From Acidobacteriota bacterium (GTDB lineage: Bacteria > Acidobacteriota > Vicinamibacteria > Vicinamibacterales > UBA8438), in assembly GCA_009838525.1 (NCBI GenBank), contig VXRJ01000010.1, positions 1-36,509 of the forward strand: DNA of 36,509 nucleotides, read 5' to 3'. Below, one piece after another: positions 27,062 through 33,871 of the stretch (position 1 is its first letter; every line of letters starts with the position of its first letter). The notes under the pieces were generated by a model. The model made no database searches and was not told the origin of the DNA. It worked only from the letters and a program-made list of their open reading frames with translations. Both the position numbers and the translations under genes were made by a program.

Positions 27062-28474
27062 GTGGACAGCACCGTCATCAACCTCATCTACCTCGTCGCC
27101 TCGGTCCTCTTCATCCTGGGGATCCGCGGGCTTACGCACCCGCGCACCGCGGTCCGCGGCAACCTGATGGGGGCCACGGGCATGCTGCTCGCCGTGGTGG
27201 CGACCCTGCTGGACCAGGAAATCTTCGGCGCCGGAACCGAGGCATTCATTTGGATTGCGGCCGGCGTCGGCCTCGGCGCGGCAATCGGCGCGACGCTCGC
27301 GCTCCGGATCGCGATGACCGCGATGCCGGAAATGGTGGCGCTGCTGAACGCGTTCGGCGGCGGCGCCTCCGCCCTGGTCGCCGGGGCGGTGCTCGTGAGC
27401 GAGCCGGATCCGGCGGTGCAGACGACCGTCGCCACCGTCGCCTCGGGCCTGATCGGCTCGGTCACGTTCTGGGGGAGCCTGGTCGCCTTCGACAAGCTGC
27501 GCGGCCTGCTGCTGCCCGACCGGCCGGTGGTCTTTCCGGGCCAGCAGGTGCTGAACGCCGCGCTCGGCCTCGTTGCGCTGGGTTGCGGCGCCCTGGTGGT
27601 GGCGGACGCTGGGATTGGCGGCCTCAGCCCCGTCGGCTACTACGCGGCGCTCGTGGGAGTGGCCTCGATCCTGGGCATTCTGCTGACGATCCCGATCGGC
27701 GGCGCCGACATGCCGGTCGCCATCGCGCTGCTCAACTCCTACTCCGGCCTCGCCGCCGCCTCGACCGGCTTCGTCCTCAGCAACAACATCCTTATCATCA
27801 CCGGCTCGCTCGTCGGCGCCTCGGGGCTCATCCTGACCCGGATCATGTGCAAGGCGATGAACCGCTCGCTCGTGAACGTGCTCGTCGGCGCCATCGCGGA
27901 AGGGGGCGGCGCCAAGGCCGACGCCGATTCGGTATACGCGGGGCGGGTCAAGAGCACGTCCGCCGAAGAGGTGGCGATGCTGTTCGACGGCGCGCGCCGG
28001 GTCGTCGTCGTCCCGGGCTATGGCCTCGCGGTGTCGCAGGCCCAGCACCAGGTGCGCGACCTCGCCAACCTGCTCGAGGAACGCGGCATCGAGGTCGAGT
28101 ACGCCATCCATCCGGTGGCCGGCCGGATGCCGGGGCACATGAACGTGCTGCTGGCCGAGGCGGACGTCGACTACGACAAGCTGAAGGAGATGGACGCCAT
28201 CAATCCCTCGTTCGAGCAGACCGACGTCAGCCTCGTGATTGGCGCCAACGACATCGTCAACCCTGACGCCCGCAACGATCCGTCGAGCCCCATCGCGGGC
28301 ATGCCGATCCTCAACGTCGATCAGTCGCGGACGGTCGTGATCATCAAGCGGAGCCTCTCCCCCGGCTTCGCCGGCATCCCCAACCCGCTGTTCGCCGCCG
28401 ACAACTCGCTGATGTTCTTCGGCGACGGCAAGAAGGCGGTGCTGGACCTGATCGCGGCGGTCAAAGAGGCATAG
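27062..28474 (+). CDS. pntB: NAD(P) transhydrogenase subunit beta
   Basis: A 470-residue subunit with about eight or nine membrane helices (to about 270) forming the rest of the proton channel, then the NADP(H)-binding domain III. Diagnostics: FNAFGGGASALVAGAVL-like LLNAFGGGASALVAG, DMPVAIALLNSYSGLAAA, VVPGYGLAVSQAQHQV, IHPVAGRMPGHMNVLLAEADV and IGANDIVNPDA. Start is GTG at 27062, 19 nt after pntAB; the spacing has no strong Shine-Dalgarno. It completes the operon PQQ dehydrogenase-pntAA-pntAB-pntB. Product function: NADPH supply for biosynthesis and redox defence. Confidence 0.96.
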   Translation: MDSTVINLIYLVASVLFILGIRGLTHPRTAVRGNLMGATGMLLAVVATLLDQEIFGAGTEAFIWIAAGVGLGAAIGATLALRIAMTAMPEMVALLNAFGGGASALVAGAVLVSEPDPAVQTTVATVASGLIGSVTFWGSLVAFDKLRGLLLPDRPVVFPGQQVLNAALGLVALGCGALVVADAGIGGLSPVGYYAALVGVASILGILLTIPIGGADMPVAIALLNSYSGLAAASTGFVLSNNILIITGSLVGASGLILTRIMCKAMNRSLVNVLVGAIAEGGGAKADADSVYAGRVKSTSAEEVAMLFDGARRVVVVPGYGLAVSQAQHQVRDLANLLEERGIEVEYAIHPVAGRMPGHMNVLLAEADVDYDKLKEMDAINPSFEQTDVSLVIGANDIVNPDARNDPSSPIAGMPILNVDQSRTVVIIKRSLSPGFAGIPNPLFAADNSLMFFGDGKKAVLDLIAAVKEA

Positions 28475-28495
28475 GGCAGCATTGAAGCAGGAATT

Positions 28496-28510
28496 CTGTA
28501 GTACAAACAG
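28496..28510. promoter_or_regulatory. Palindrome before the small-ORF cluster
   Basis: CTGTAGTACAAACAG contains the perfect odd dyad TGTAGTACA (28497-28505) with outer CTG/CAG arms. It lies 30 nt upstream of the ATG at 28540 in a short AT-rich patch (also TGATAA at 28521-28526). It could be an operator of a small dimeric regulator, but no regulator gene is adjacent. Confidence 0.3.
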
Positions 28511-28539
28511 TCATGCGGCCTGATAAGCTCTGTTCTCCG

Positions 28540-28788
28540 ATGCGAAGCGACTACCTCTTCGCCACGCCGTCCACTTGGTCCGGGATCGCGCGCCTAGTTG
28601 ACTTGTTCGGCGTCTTCGACAGCTACAACGACAGCGCCGCCGATGATCTGGCCGATGCGCGGGCAATCTACAGCGACTGGCACATCGTCGGCCAGGATCT
28701 CGCCGACACCATGATGAGGTTGGAAAGTGAGCCGACGACGGACCAACCGCCAATCATCGAAACTGCCCGCGCAGCGGACGGACACTGA
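28540..28788 (+). CDS. Small conserved-looking protein of unknown function
   Basis: An 82-residue protein beginning MRSDYLFATPSTWSGIARLV and containing DSYNDSAADDLADARAIYSDWHIVGQDLADTM (in pieces DLADARAIYSDWHIVGQDL). It is acidic and soluble, without signal or membrane segment. I recall similar 70-85 residue proteins with MRSDYLFA and DWxxVGxDL motifs next to DUF2335 genes, but no function. ATG 28540 fits the conserved start; an in-frame ATG at 28513 would add nine residues. The following ORF begins inside it, with a 62-nt overlap, in another frame. Base composition is less GC-rich than the neighbouring operons. Confidence 0.62.
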   Translation: MRSDYLFATPSTWSGIARLVDLFGVFDSYNDSAADDLADARAIYSDWHIVGQDLADTMMRLESEPTTDQPPIIETARAADGH

Positions 28789-29161
28789 ATCCGCACAGCC
28801 GCCGAATCGGGACTCCGAAGGCCTCGAGCGGGTTTCGGAGCACGTCTCGATCTCTCAGTCGTTCCAAGGCCCCCTTCCGCCTCCTGGATTGCTCGCCAAG
28901 TACAACGAGGCTTTTCCTGACTGCGCGGAGCGGATCGTGGCGATGACCGAGCAGCAGGCCGCGCACCGTCACGCACTCGAATCGCGCGGAGGAACGGAAA
29001 CAGAAGCGGTCCGACTTTTCGTCGCCTCAGCTTCAACTTCCATACGACGCGCCGACCCGACAGGCAAATCGCGAACGTCACCCGGAACGGCGGGACCGAA
29101 CGTAGCCAGTGTCTTGGAACTGCGACAGGGGGCGGAAGCAACCACGCTGAGACTTCCATGA
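28727..29161 (+). CDS. Truncated DUF2335-like protein
   Basis: A 144-residue ORF starting at GTG 28727. Residues about 42-85 match the start of DUF2335: SFQGPLPPPGLLAKYNEAFP then CAERIVAMTEQQAAHRHALE. In that family two membrane helices follow at once, but here the frame goes on with a Ser/Thr/Arg-rich, non-hydrophobic stretch, and no frame supplies a helix. So the membrane part is lost, by deletion or a past frameshift near 28980, and the C-terminal ~60 residues are probably not native. It overlaps the upstream small gene by 62 nt, and its stop overlaps the next ORF as ATGA. It could be a degenerating gene or an abbreviated soluble partner. Function of DUF2335 is unknown. Confidence 0.55.
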   Translation: MSRRRTNRQSSKLPAQRTDTESAQPPNRDSEGLERVSEHVSISQSFQGPLPPPGLLAKYNEAFPDCAERIVAMTEQQAAHRHALESRGGTETEAVRLFVASASTSIRRADPTGKSRTSPGTAGPNVASVLELRQGAEATTLRLP

Positions 29162-29349
29162 ACCGAGCACCGGAGCGATCGGACACTGAGGCCCTTGAGA
29201 TGCGCCATCGCCGCGGTTATGAGCGCCATCCGGTCCGGCCGGATGAGTTCGGCGACTGGGAAGCGGAACAGGTGTGGCCGATCGATCCCGCGTGGATGCC
29301 TCGCGCGAGGCCGGCGCCGTCATCACGACTTTCGAAACCAACCGTTTGA
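29158..29349 (+). CDS. Small hypothetical ORF
   Basis: A 63-residue ORF starting with an ATG that overlaps the previous stop by 4 nt. The central RGYERHPVRPDEFGDWEAEQV looks protein-like (mixed acidic and aromatic residues, unlike frame-shadow sequence), whereas the end is Pro/Ser-rich. I do not recognise it. The overlap suggests translational coupling; it could also be a remnant of a longer gene. Confidence 0.35.
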   Translation: MNRAPERSDTEALEMRHRRGYERHPVRPDEFGDWEAEQVWPIDPAWMPRARPAPSSRLSKPTV

Positions 29350-29435
29350 TGTAGGCACAGTGGCGTTTCGGACCCTTGATGTATGGGGGAGGCAGGTAGA
29401 CTTGTGGCCGACTGGAAACGTCGCAGGAGGTTCCC

Positions 29436-30539
29436 ATGCACTTCGTGCTTCGCCTCGCCACAGCCCTCGCGCTCGGCTGTCTCGTCTGGTTCGTCTCGGC
29501 TGACTTGAGCGTATCCGCACAGTCGTCGACGACGAATCCTTACCGCGCCACGTTCGGTTGGGAACAACTGCCGGAGGGACGCGTTCTCGGCACGGTGAGC
29601 GGCGTGTTTCCCGACCCGGACGGCCGCCACCTCTGGATACTCGACCGCTGCGGCGCGAACGAGTGCGCGGGCACCGATCTCGACCCGATTATGAAGTTCG
29701 ACCTAGAGGGCAATCTGGTCGACAGCTTCGGGGCCGGCCTGTTCGCGTTCCCCCACGGCTTCTTCCTCGATCACGAGGGATTTCTCTGGGTGACCGAGGG
29801 GGGCTCGCACGGCGATTCACGCGCCGTGGCGGGCGAAGCGATGGGGATCGGGCACCAGGTCCTGAAACTGAATCAGCAGGGAGACGTCGTGATGCGCCTG
29901 GGCGAGGCGGGCGTCTGGGGCGACGGCCCGAATCACTTCAATGGACCGTCCGGCGTGGTGGTCGCCCGCAACGGCGACATCTGGGTCTCCGACGGCCACC
30001 GGGGCGGCAACAACCGGATCGTGAAGTTCTCCGCCGACGGCACGTTCTTGCTGGAAGTGGGGGGCGGCGTCGGCTCGGAGAGCAAGGAAGCGGCCCGCTT
30101 CTCCGACCCGCACGACATCAAGATGGATTCGCAGGGCCGCATCTACGTCGCGGACCGCGGCAACAGCCGGATCCAGGTGTTCAACCAGGAAGGCGAGCTG
30201 CTCTACATCTGGACCCACTACGGCAAGCCGAGCGGACTGTTCATCGACCGCAATGACATCCTCTACGCAGGCGACGGCTTGTCCGGAATGGTCCGCACCG
30301 GCCCGCCCGACAACTGGCGCAGCAACCTGGGCTGGGAGAAAGGGATCCGGATTGGCGACCTGAAGACCGAGCAGGCGTGGGTCACCCATTTCATCCCGCA
30401 GCACGACGAGGACGTGGGCGCCGGCATCGAGTTCCTCGGCGTCGACTTCGACGGCAACATCTATGCGGGCGAAGTGAGCCGACGCCGGCTGGTGCGCTAC
30501 GTCCCGCACCGGCCGTCGGAGCTGATCCGCACGCAGTAG
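29436..30539 (+). CDS. Secreted NHL-repeat six-bladed beta-propeller (peptidyl-amidating-lyase-like)
   Basis: A 367-residue exported protein with a signal peptide (1-29, ending VSAQ). NHL-type blades are seen: GTVSGVFPDPDGRHLWILDR, GFFLDHEGFLWVTEGG, GPSGVVVARNGDIWVSDGH, NNRIVKFSADGTFL, FSDPHDIKMDSQGRIYVADRG, NSRIQVFNQEGELLYIW. This resembles the PAL lyase domain of peptide-amidating enzymes and many bacterial 6-bladed propellers; a Cys pair (CGANEC) early in the chain also fits PAL. The PHM-like protein at 3090 is the other half of that eukaryotic pair, but it is far away, so a joint pathway is speculation. ATG 29436 follows GCAGGAGG. The glycosylase gene begins 5 nt after its stop. Confidence 0.8.
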   Translation: MHFVLRLATALALGCLVWFVSADLSVSAQSSTTNPYRATFGWEQLPEGRVLGTVSGVFPDPDGRHLWILDRCGANECAGTDLDPIMKFDLEGNLVDSFGAGLFAFPHGFFLDHEGFLWVTEGGSHGDSRAVAGEAMGIGHQVLKLNQQGDVVMRLGEAGVWGDGPNHFNGPSGVVVARNGDIWVSDGHRGGNNRIVKFSADGTFLLEVGGGVGSESKEAARFSDPHDIKMDSQGRIYVADRGNSRIQVFNQEGELLYIWTHYGKPSGLFIDRNDILYAGDGLSGMVRTGPPDNWRSNLGWEKGIRIGDLKTEQAWVTHFIPQHDEDVGAGIEFLGVDFDGNIYAGEVSRRRLVRYVPHRPSELIRTQ

Positions 30540-30544
30540 GCAAC

Positions 30545-31381
30545 GTGCCGGAGCTGCCGGAGGTCGAGCGTGGGCGCAGGCTCGCGGAGGACGTGGCGGC
30601 AGGGCGCCGCATCGAGGCGGTGGCCTGTACCGACGACCCGATCGTCTTCGCTGGGGCCGAGCACGAGCAGTGGCGCCGCGCGCTCGAAGACAAGCGGGTC
30701 GTAGCCGCCCGGCGCTGGGGCAAGCAACTCTGGCTGGAGTTGGATGCGCCACCGCATCCGCTCTTTCACTTCGGGATGGCCGGCGGATTCAAGACGCCGG
30801 CGTCGGTCCCGCTGCAGCTCAAGTCCGGACCGCGCGAGGACGCCTCGGTCTGGCCCCCGCGCTTCATGAAGATCCGGCTCCGGTTCGACGACGGCGGCGA
30901 GCTGGCCATGACCGACGGGCGACGGCTGGGGCGCCTCCTGTTGCGCGAGAATCCAGAGCAGGAGCCGCCGGTCTCGAAGCTCGGCTTCGATCCCCTGCTC
31001 GCGATGCCCTCGGCGTCCCGCTTCTCCGCGCTGGTGCGGGCACGCGGCGCTAACCTCAAGTCGCTGCTGCTCGATCAGTCGTTCGCGGCGGGCGTGGGCA
31101 ACTGGATTGCCGATGAGGCGCTCTTCCAGGCCGGTATCGATCCCCGGCGGCGGGCATCCTCCCTCACCGACGCCGAAGCGCGAAAGCTGGGGGGCAAGCT
31201 CCGGTCCATCGTCAGTCGGGCCGTGGGCGCGAACGCGGACGACTCACGGTATCCCCGCACATGGCTGTTCCACCGGCGCTGGGGCAAGCGCGACGACGCC
31301 CGCACGGCGCGCGGCGAGCCGATAGAGCACGTGACCATCGGCGGACGGACGACGGCCTGGGTGCCTCTGCGGCAGAAATGA
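30545..31381 (+). CDS. Fpg/Nei-family DNA glycosylase with a zinc-less finger
   Basis: A 278-residue base-excision repair enzyme removing oxidised bases. The start GTG at 30545 gives MPELPEVERGRRLAEDV, leaving the catalytic Pro2 and Glu3. A conserved lysine sits in RRWGKQLWLEL; the helix-two-turn-helix is in AAGVGNWIADEALFQAGIDP. The C-terminus, where bacterial MutM has a four-Cys zinc finger, reads RTWLFHRRWGKRDD...GGRTTAWVP with no cysteine pairs but a plausible catalytic Arg in GGRTT. This is the zinc-less finger known from NEIL1 and plant/fungal Fpg, and found in some bacteria. It is probably co-transcribed with the NHL protein. The substrate range (8-oxoguanine or oxidised pyrimidines) cannot be read. 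Confidence 0.9.
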   Translation: MPELPEVERGRRLAEDVAAGRRIEAVACTDDPIVFAGAEHEQWRRALEDKRVVAARRWGKQLWLELDAPPHPLFHFGMAGGFKTPASVPLQLKSGPREDASVWPPRFMKIRLRFDDGGELAMTDGRRLGRLLLRENPEQEPPVSKLGFDPLLAMPSASRFSALVRARGANLKSLLLDQSFAAGVGNWIADEALFQAGIDPRRRASSLTDAEARKLGGKLRSIVSRAVGANADDSRYPRTWLFHRRWGKRDDARTARGEPIEHVTIGGRTTAWVPLRQK

Positions 31382-31436
31382 CCCACTGCGACGGGCGCGC
31401 CTAGCGGAGGAGTACGGCCAGCCCGACTGCCCCCGA

Positions 31437-31994
31437 TCAACCGAACAGCCAGGTGCCACCCGTGACGTAGAAGGCGACGAGCGGCAGCTTCCCCAACGCG
31501 ACCGCCACGAGGAAGCGGCCGAAGGGCATCCGGAGCGACCCCGCCACGTAGCAGATCACGTCGGTGGGGATGATCGGAAAGAGCGACCAGCCGGCGACGA
31601 TCCAGAATCCCCGGCGCGCCATCTGCGCCTCGAGCCAGCGAATACGCTCGGCGTGCTTCCGCTCGAACAGCTCCGAGAGGCCGAGGAAGTCAAAGAACCA
31701 GTAGACCAGCCCCGACGAAGCGACAACGCAGCCCAGCGAGATGGCGAAGACCGTCCAGTAGCGGTCCGGAAAAAGCAGCGTGCCTACGACGACCAGCACC
31801 GTGCCGGGAATCAGGGTCACCGGCCGCGCGAGGCTCACGACGACGTAGCCGACCAGCACCAAGGGTCCCGACTGCCGGAACAGGGCGACGAGGTTCGACG
31901 GCTCAATAAGGTCCGGCCGCACCGCGTAGAGCCCGCTGAGCCCCACCGTCACGACGAGCCAGAACCCGAGGGCGATGCGCCGGCTGGTGGTCAT
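31437..31994 (-). CDS. VTT-domain (TVP38/TMEM64, DedA-like) membrane protein
   Basis: A 185-residue inner-membrane protein with about five hydrophobic segments. The VTT core is visible: SLARPVTLIPGTVLVVVGTLLF, a charged central stretch ERIRWLEAQMARRGFWIV, then SLFPIIPTDVICYVAGSLRMPFGRFLVAVALGKLP. Bacterial relatives are linked to undecaprenyl-phosphate or phospholipid scrambling and to membrane homeostasis; the role here is not defined. It starts 39 nt downstream of the propeller gene on the same strand and is likely in the same operon. ATG at 31994 is the only good start. Confidence 0.88.
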   Translation of the reverse strand: MTTSRRIALGFWLVVTVGLSGLYAVRPDLIEPSNLVALFRQSGPLVLVGYVVVSLARPVTLIPGTVLVVVGTLLFPDRYWTVFAISLGCVVASSGLVYWFFDFLGLSELFERKHAERIRWLEAQMARRGFWIVAGWSLFPIIPTDVICYVAGSLRMPFGRFLVAVALGKLPLVAFYVTGGTWLFG

Positions 31995-32033
31995 GGGCGG
32001 CTCGAAGCCTGCGGATGGCGGAGCGGCGAGCGC

Positions 32034-33290
32034 TCACCCCGGAGGTTGATTGGCCGGAACGAGGCGCGCAAGGCTGGTCGCGTCACGCACGAGGAGGCCG
32101 TCGGGTAGCGGGACCGGCATCGCCCACGTTGCGCCATTCGCGACGTCGTAGTGACGCACCACCGTGAATGCTTCGGCGTCCGGCGCCGCGACGAACAGCT
32201 CGGCGTCGCTCGTCAGCAACAGGAGATCGTCACCGGCCATCAGAACGGAAGCATGCTCCCCTTCGCGTCCCTCGCTCGCCCAGCGTACGTCGCCCGTCCC
32301 CGCGTCGAGGGCGACGAACTGGCCGCTCCGGGTCGACGAATGCCCGTAGAGCGTGCCGCCCGCCAGCACCGGTGAGGTCATGTACATCGTGACGCCGACG
32401 TTGCTCCAGGCGGGCACCGCTTGCCAGTCATTGCCCTGGCGCCGGATCGTGAACGCGTGAGTCCCCTGCCGCGAGCCCGAGATCACCAGGTGCGTGCCGG
32501 TCCAGACCGGGGTCACGGTGTTCTCGTGCCATTCGTCGATGAAGGGGACGCTCCACAGCAGCTCGCCGGTCGCGGCGTTGAGGCCGACGAGCGACGATTC
32601 CGTCAGCGTGACTACCTGGCGCTGACCCTCGACGTCGACCACTATGGGCGAGGCATACCCGGGCCCAACGCCGCCCCACGCCCAGATCTCGCGGCCCGTC
32701 GCCGGATCCAACGCGAGCACGCGGCCTCCCGCGGTATCGCTTCCTATTTGGACGAACAGCGTGGCGCCGGCGACCAGCGGCGACGCGGCCGTGCCGCAGA
32801 AGAGATCCGTCACGCTCACCGACGCGGAGTAGTCGTTCCGCCACTCCAGCGCGCCGGATGCGGCATCCCAGGCCGACAGCACCCCGCCGGCGTCCAGCGT
32901 GAACAGGCGCCCACCGTCGACTGCCGGCGTCGCGAACGGGCCCCGGAGCTCGACCGGGGCGATGGTGTTCTGAACGAAGCCGGCCGGATAGTCCTGTTGC
33001 CACAGTTGCGCGCCGCTGGCGAGATCGAGGGCGGTCACGATCTCGCGGTCGCCGTTCCGGCTGTGGACGAAGACCCTGCCGCCAGAAGCCACCGGCGACG
33101 AGTAACCCTCGCCGACCGGGACTTCCCAGGCGCGGGAGAACGCCTCGGGCCAGGTCTCCAGCGACTGCGTGGCCGGGGCAATGCCGTCGCGGCCGGGTCC
33201 GCGCCAGCCGGCCCATTCCTGGGCCCACGCCAGCGGGCCGACCGCCAGCACGAGCGTCGCGGAAACCACCCACCGCGCTGCGTGGACCAT
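32034..33290 (-). CDS. Secreted PQQ-like beta-propeller (BamB-like) protein
   Basis: A 418-residue exported protein. After a signal peptide (about 1-24, ending AWAQ) comes WAGWRGPGRDGIAPATQSLE, the common opening of bacterial PQQ-like propellers, then blades such as VTALDLASGAQLWQQ, LSAWDAASGALEWRN, VLALDPATGREIW, LVGLNAATGELLWSV and FVALDAGTGDVRWAS. No haem or vicinal Cys pair is present, so it is more likely a structural or binding propeller (BamB type) than a dehydrogenase. ATG 33290 is preceded by AAGGTGAG. The upstream msrB gene ends 78 nt away on the same strand. Ligand unknown. Confidence 0.8.
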   Translation of the reverse strand: MVHAARWVVSATLVLAVGPLAWAQEWAGWRGPGRDGIAPATQSLETWPEAFSRAWEVPVGEGYSSPVASGGRVFVHSRNGDREIVTALDLASGAQLWQQDYPAGFVQNTIAPVELRGPFATPAVDGGRLFTLDAGGVLSAWDAASGALEWRNDYSASVSVTDLFCGTAASPLVAGATLFVQIGSDTAGGRVLALDPATGREIWAWGGVGPGYASPIVVDVEGQRQVVTLTESSLVGLNAATGELLWSVPFIDEWHENTVTPVWTGTHLVISGSRQGTHAFTIRRQGNDWQAVPAWSNVGVTMYMTSPVLAGGTLYGHSSTRSGQFVALDAGTGDVRWASEGREGEHASVLMAGDDLLLLTSDAELFVAAPDAEAFTVVRHYDVANGATWAMPVPLPDGLLVRDATSLARLVPANQPPG

Positions 33291-33368
33291 TCTGCTCACC
33301 TTGCGTGGTCGGCGATCAGATGGGCTGTCACCGGCTTCTTGGCCATAGAGTGAGTCCAGCACCGTTGA

Positions 33369-33830
33369 TCAGGTGCGAAGTCGCGGCAGCTCCTCACCGG
33401 CTGGAACGAACCGGAGGGCGACCCCGTTGTTGCAGTAACGCTGGCCGGTCGGCGGCGGGCCGTCCCGGAAGACATGCCCCTGGTGGCCGCCGCAGCGGAT
33501 GCAGTGGTACTCGGTGCGGGGAAGGATCAGCTTGAAGTCGACTCTCGTGTCCACCCGGCCCGGGATGGCGGCGAAGAAACTGGGCCAGCCGGTGCCGCTC
33601 TCGTACTTCGCGGACGACTCGAACAACGGCAGGTGGCAGGCCGCGCAGATGAACGTGCCCTCGCGCTTCTCGTGGTTCAACTCGCTCGTCCCGGCCGGCT
33701 CGGTGGCTTCACGGAACAACACGCGGTAGGAGTCGGCCGGCAGCAGCGCCTGCCACTCGTCGGCCGGTTTCTCGAGAGGCGTGAACTCGGCGTCCGCGGA
33801 CGCCCGGCTCACCGTCTTCTGCTCGCCCAT
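33369..33830 (-). CDS. msrB: Peptide-methionine (R)-S-oxide reductase MsrB
   Basis: A 153-residue enzyme reducing methionine-R-sulfoxide in proteins. It has SGTGWPSFFAAI, zinc knuckles Cys62-xx-Cys65 and Cys110-xx-Cys113, HQGHVF, and catalytic Cys133 in RYCNNGVALRF (the common form is RYC-N-AL-F). There is no signal peptide, so it is cytosolic. ATG 33830 follows AAGGAG; an upstream in-frame ATG is less likely. Gene order is outer-membrane DUF5916 protein, 41 nt, msrB, 78 nt, propeller. The sequence CAACH at 62-66 is a zinc ligand pair, not a haem site. Confidence 0.96.
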   Translation of the reverse strand: MGEQKTVSRASADAEFTPLEKPADEWQALLPADSYRVLFREATEPAGTSELNHEKREGTFICAACHLPLFESSAKYESGTGWPSFFAAIPGRVDTRVDFKLILPRTEYHCIRCGGHQGHVFRDGPPPTGQRYCNNGVALRFVPAGEELPRLRT

Positions 33831-33871
33831 CGTCAACTCCTTGCCGGCCCCGCAACCTGCCGAGCCGCTGT

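Noticed and set aside
29078..29461. A 127-codon minus-strand frame opposite the small-ORF cluster
   Set aside because: No recognisable motif or ribosome-binding site; it crosses the start of the NHL gene.
33632..33646. CAACH haem-binding motif in MsrB
   Set aside because: The two Cys are the conserved zinc ligands of MsrB; there is no signal peptide for haem attachment.
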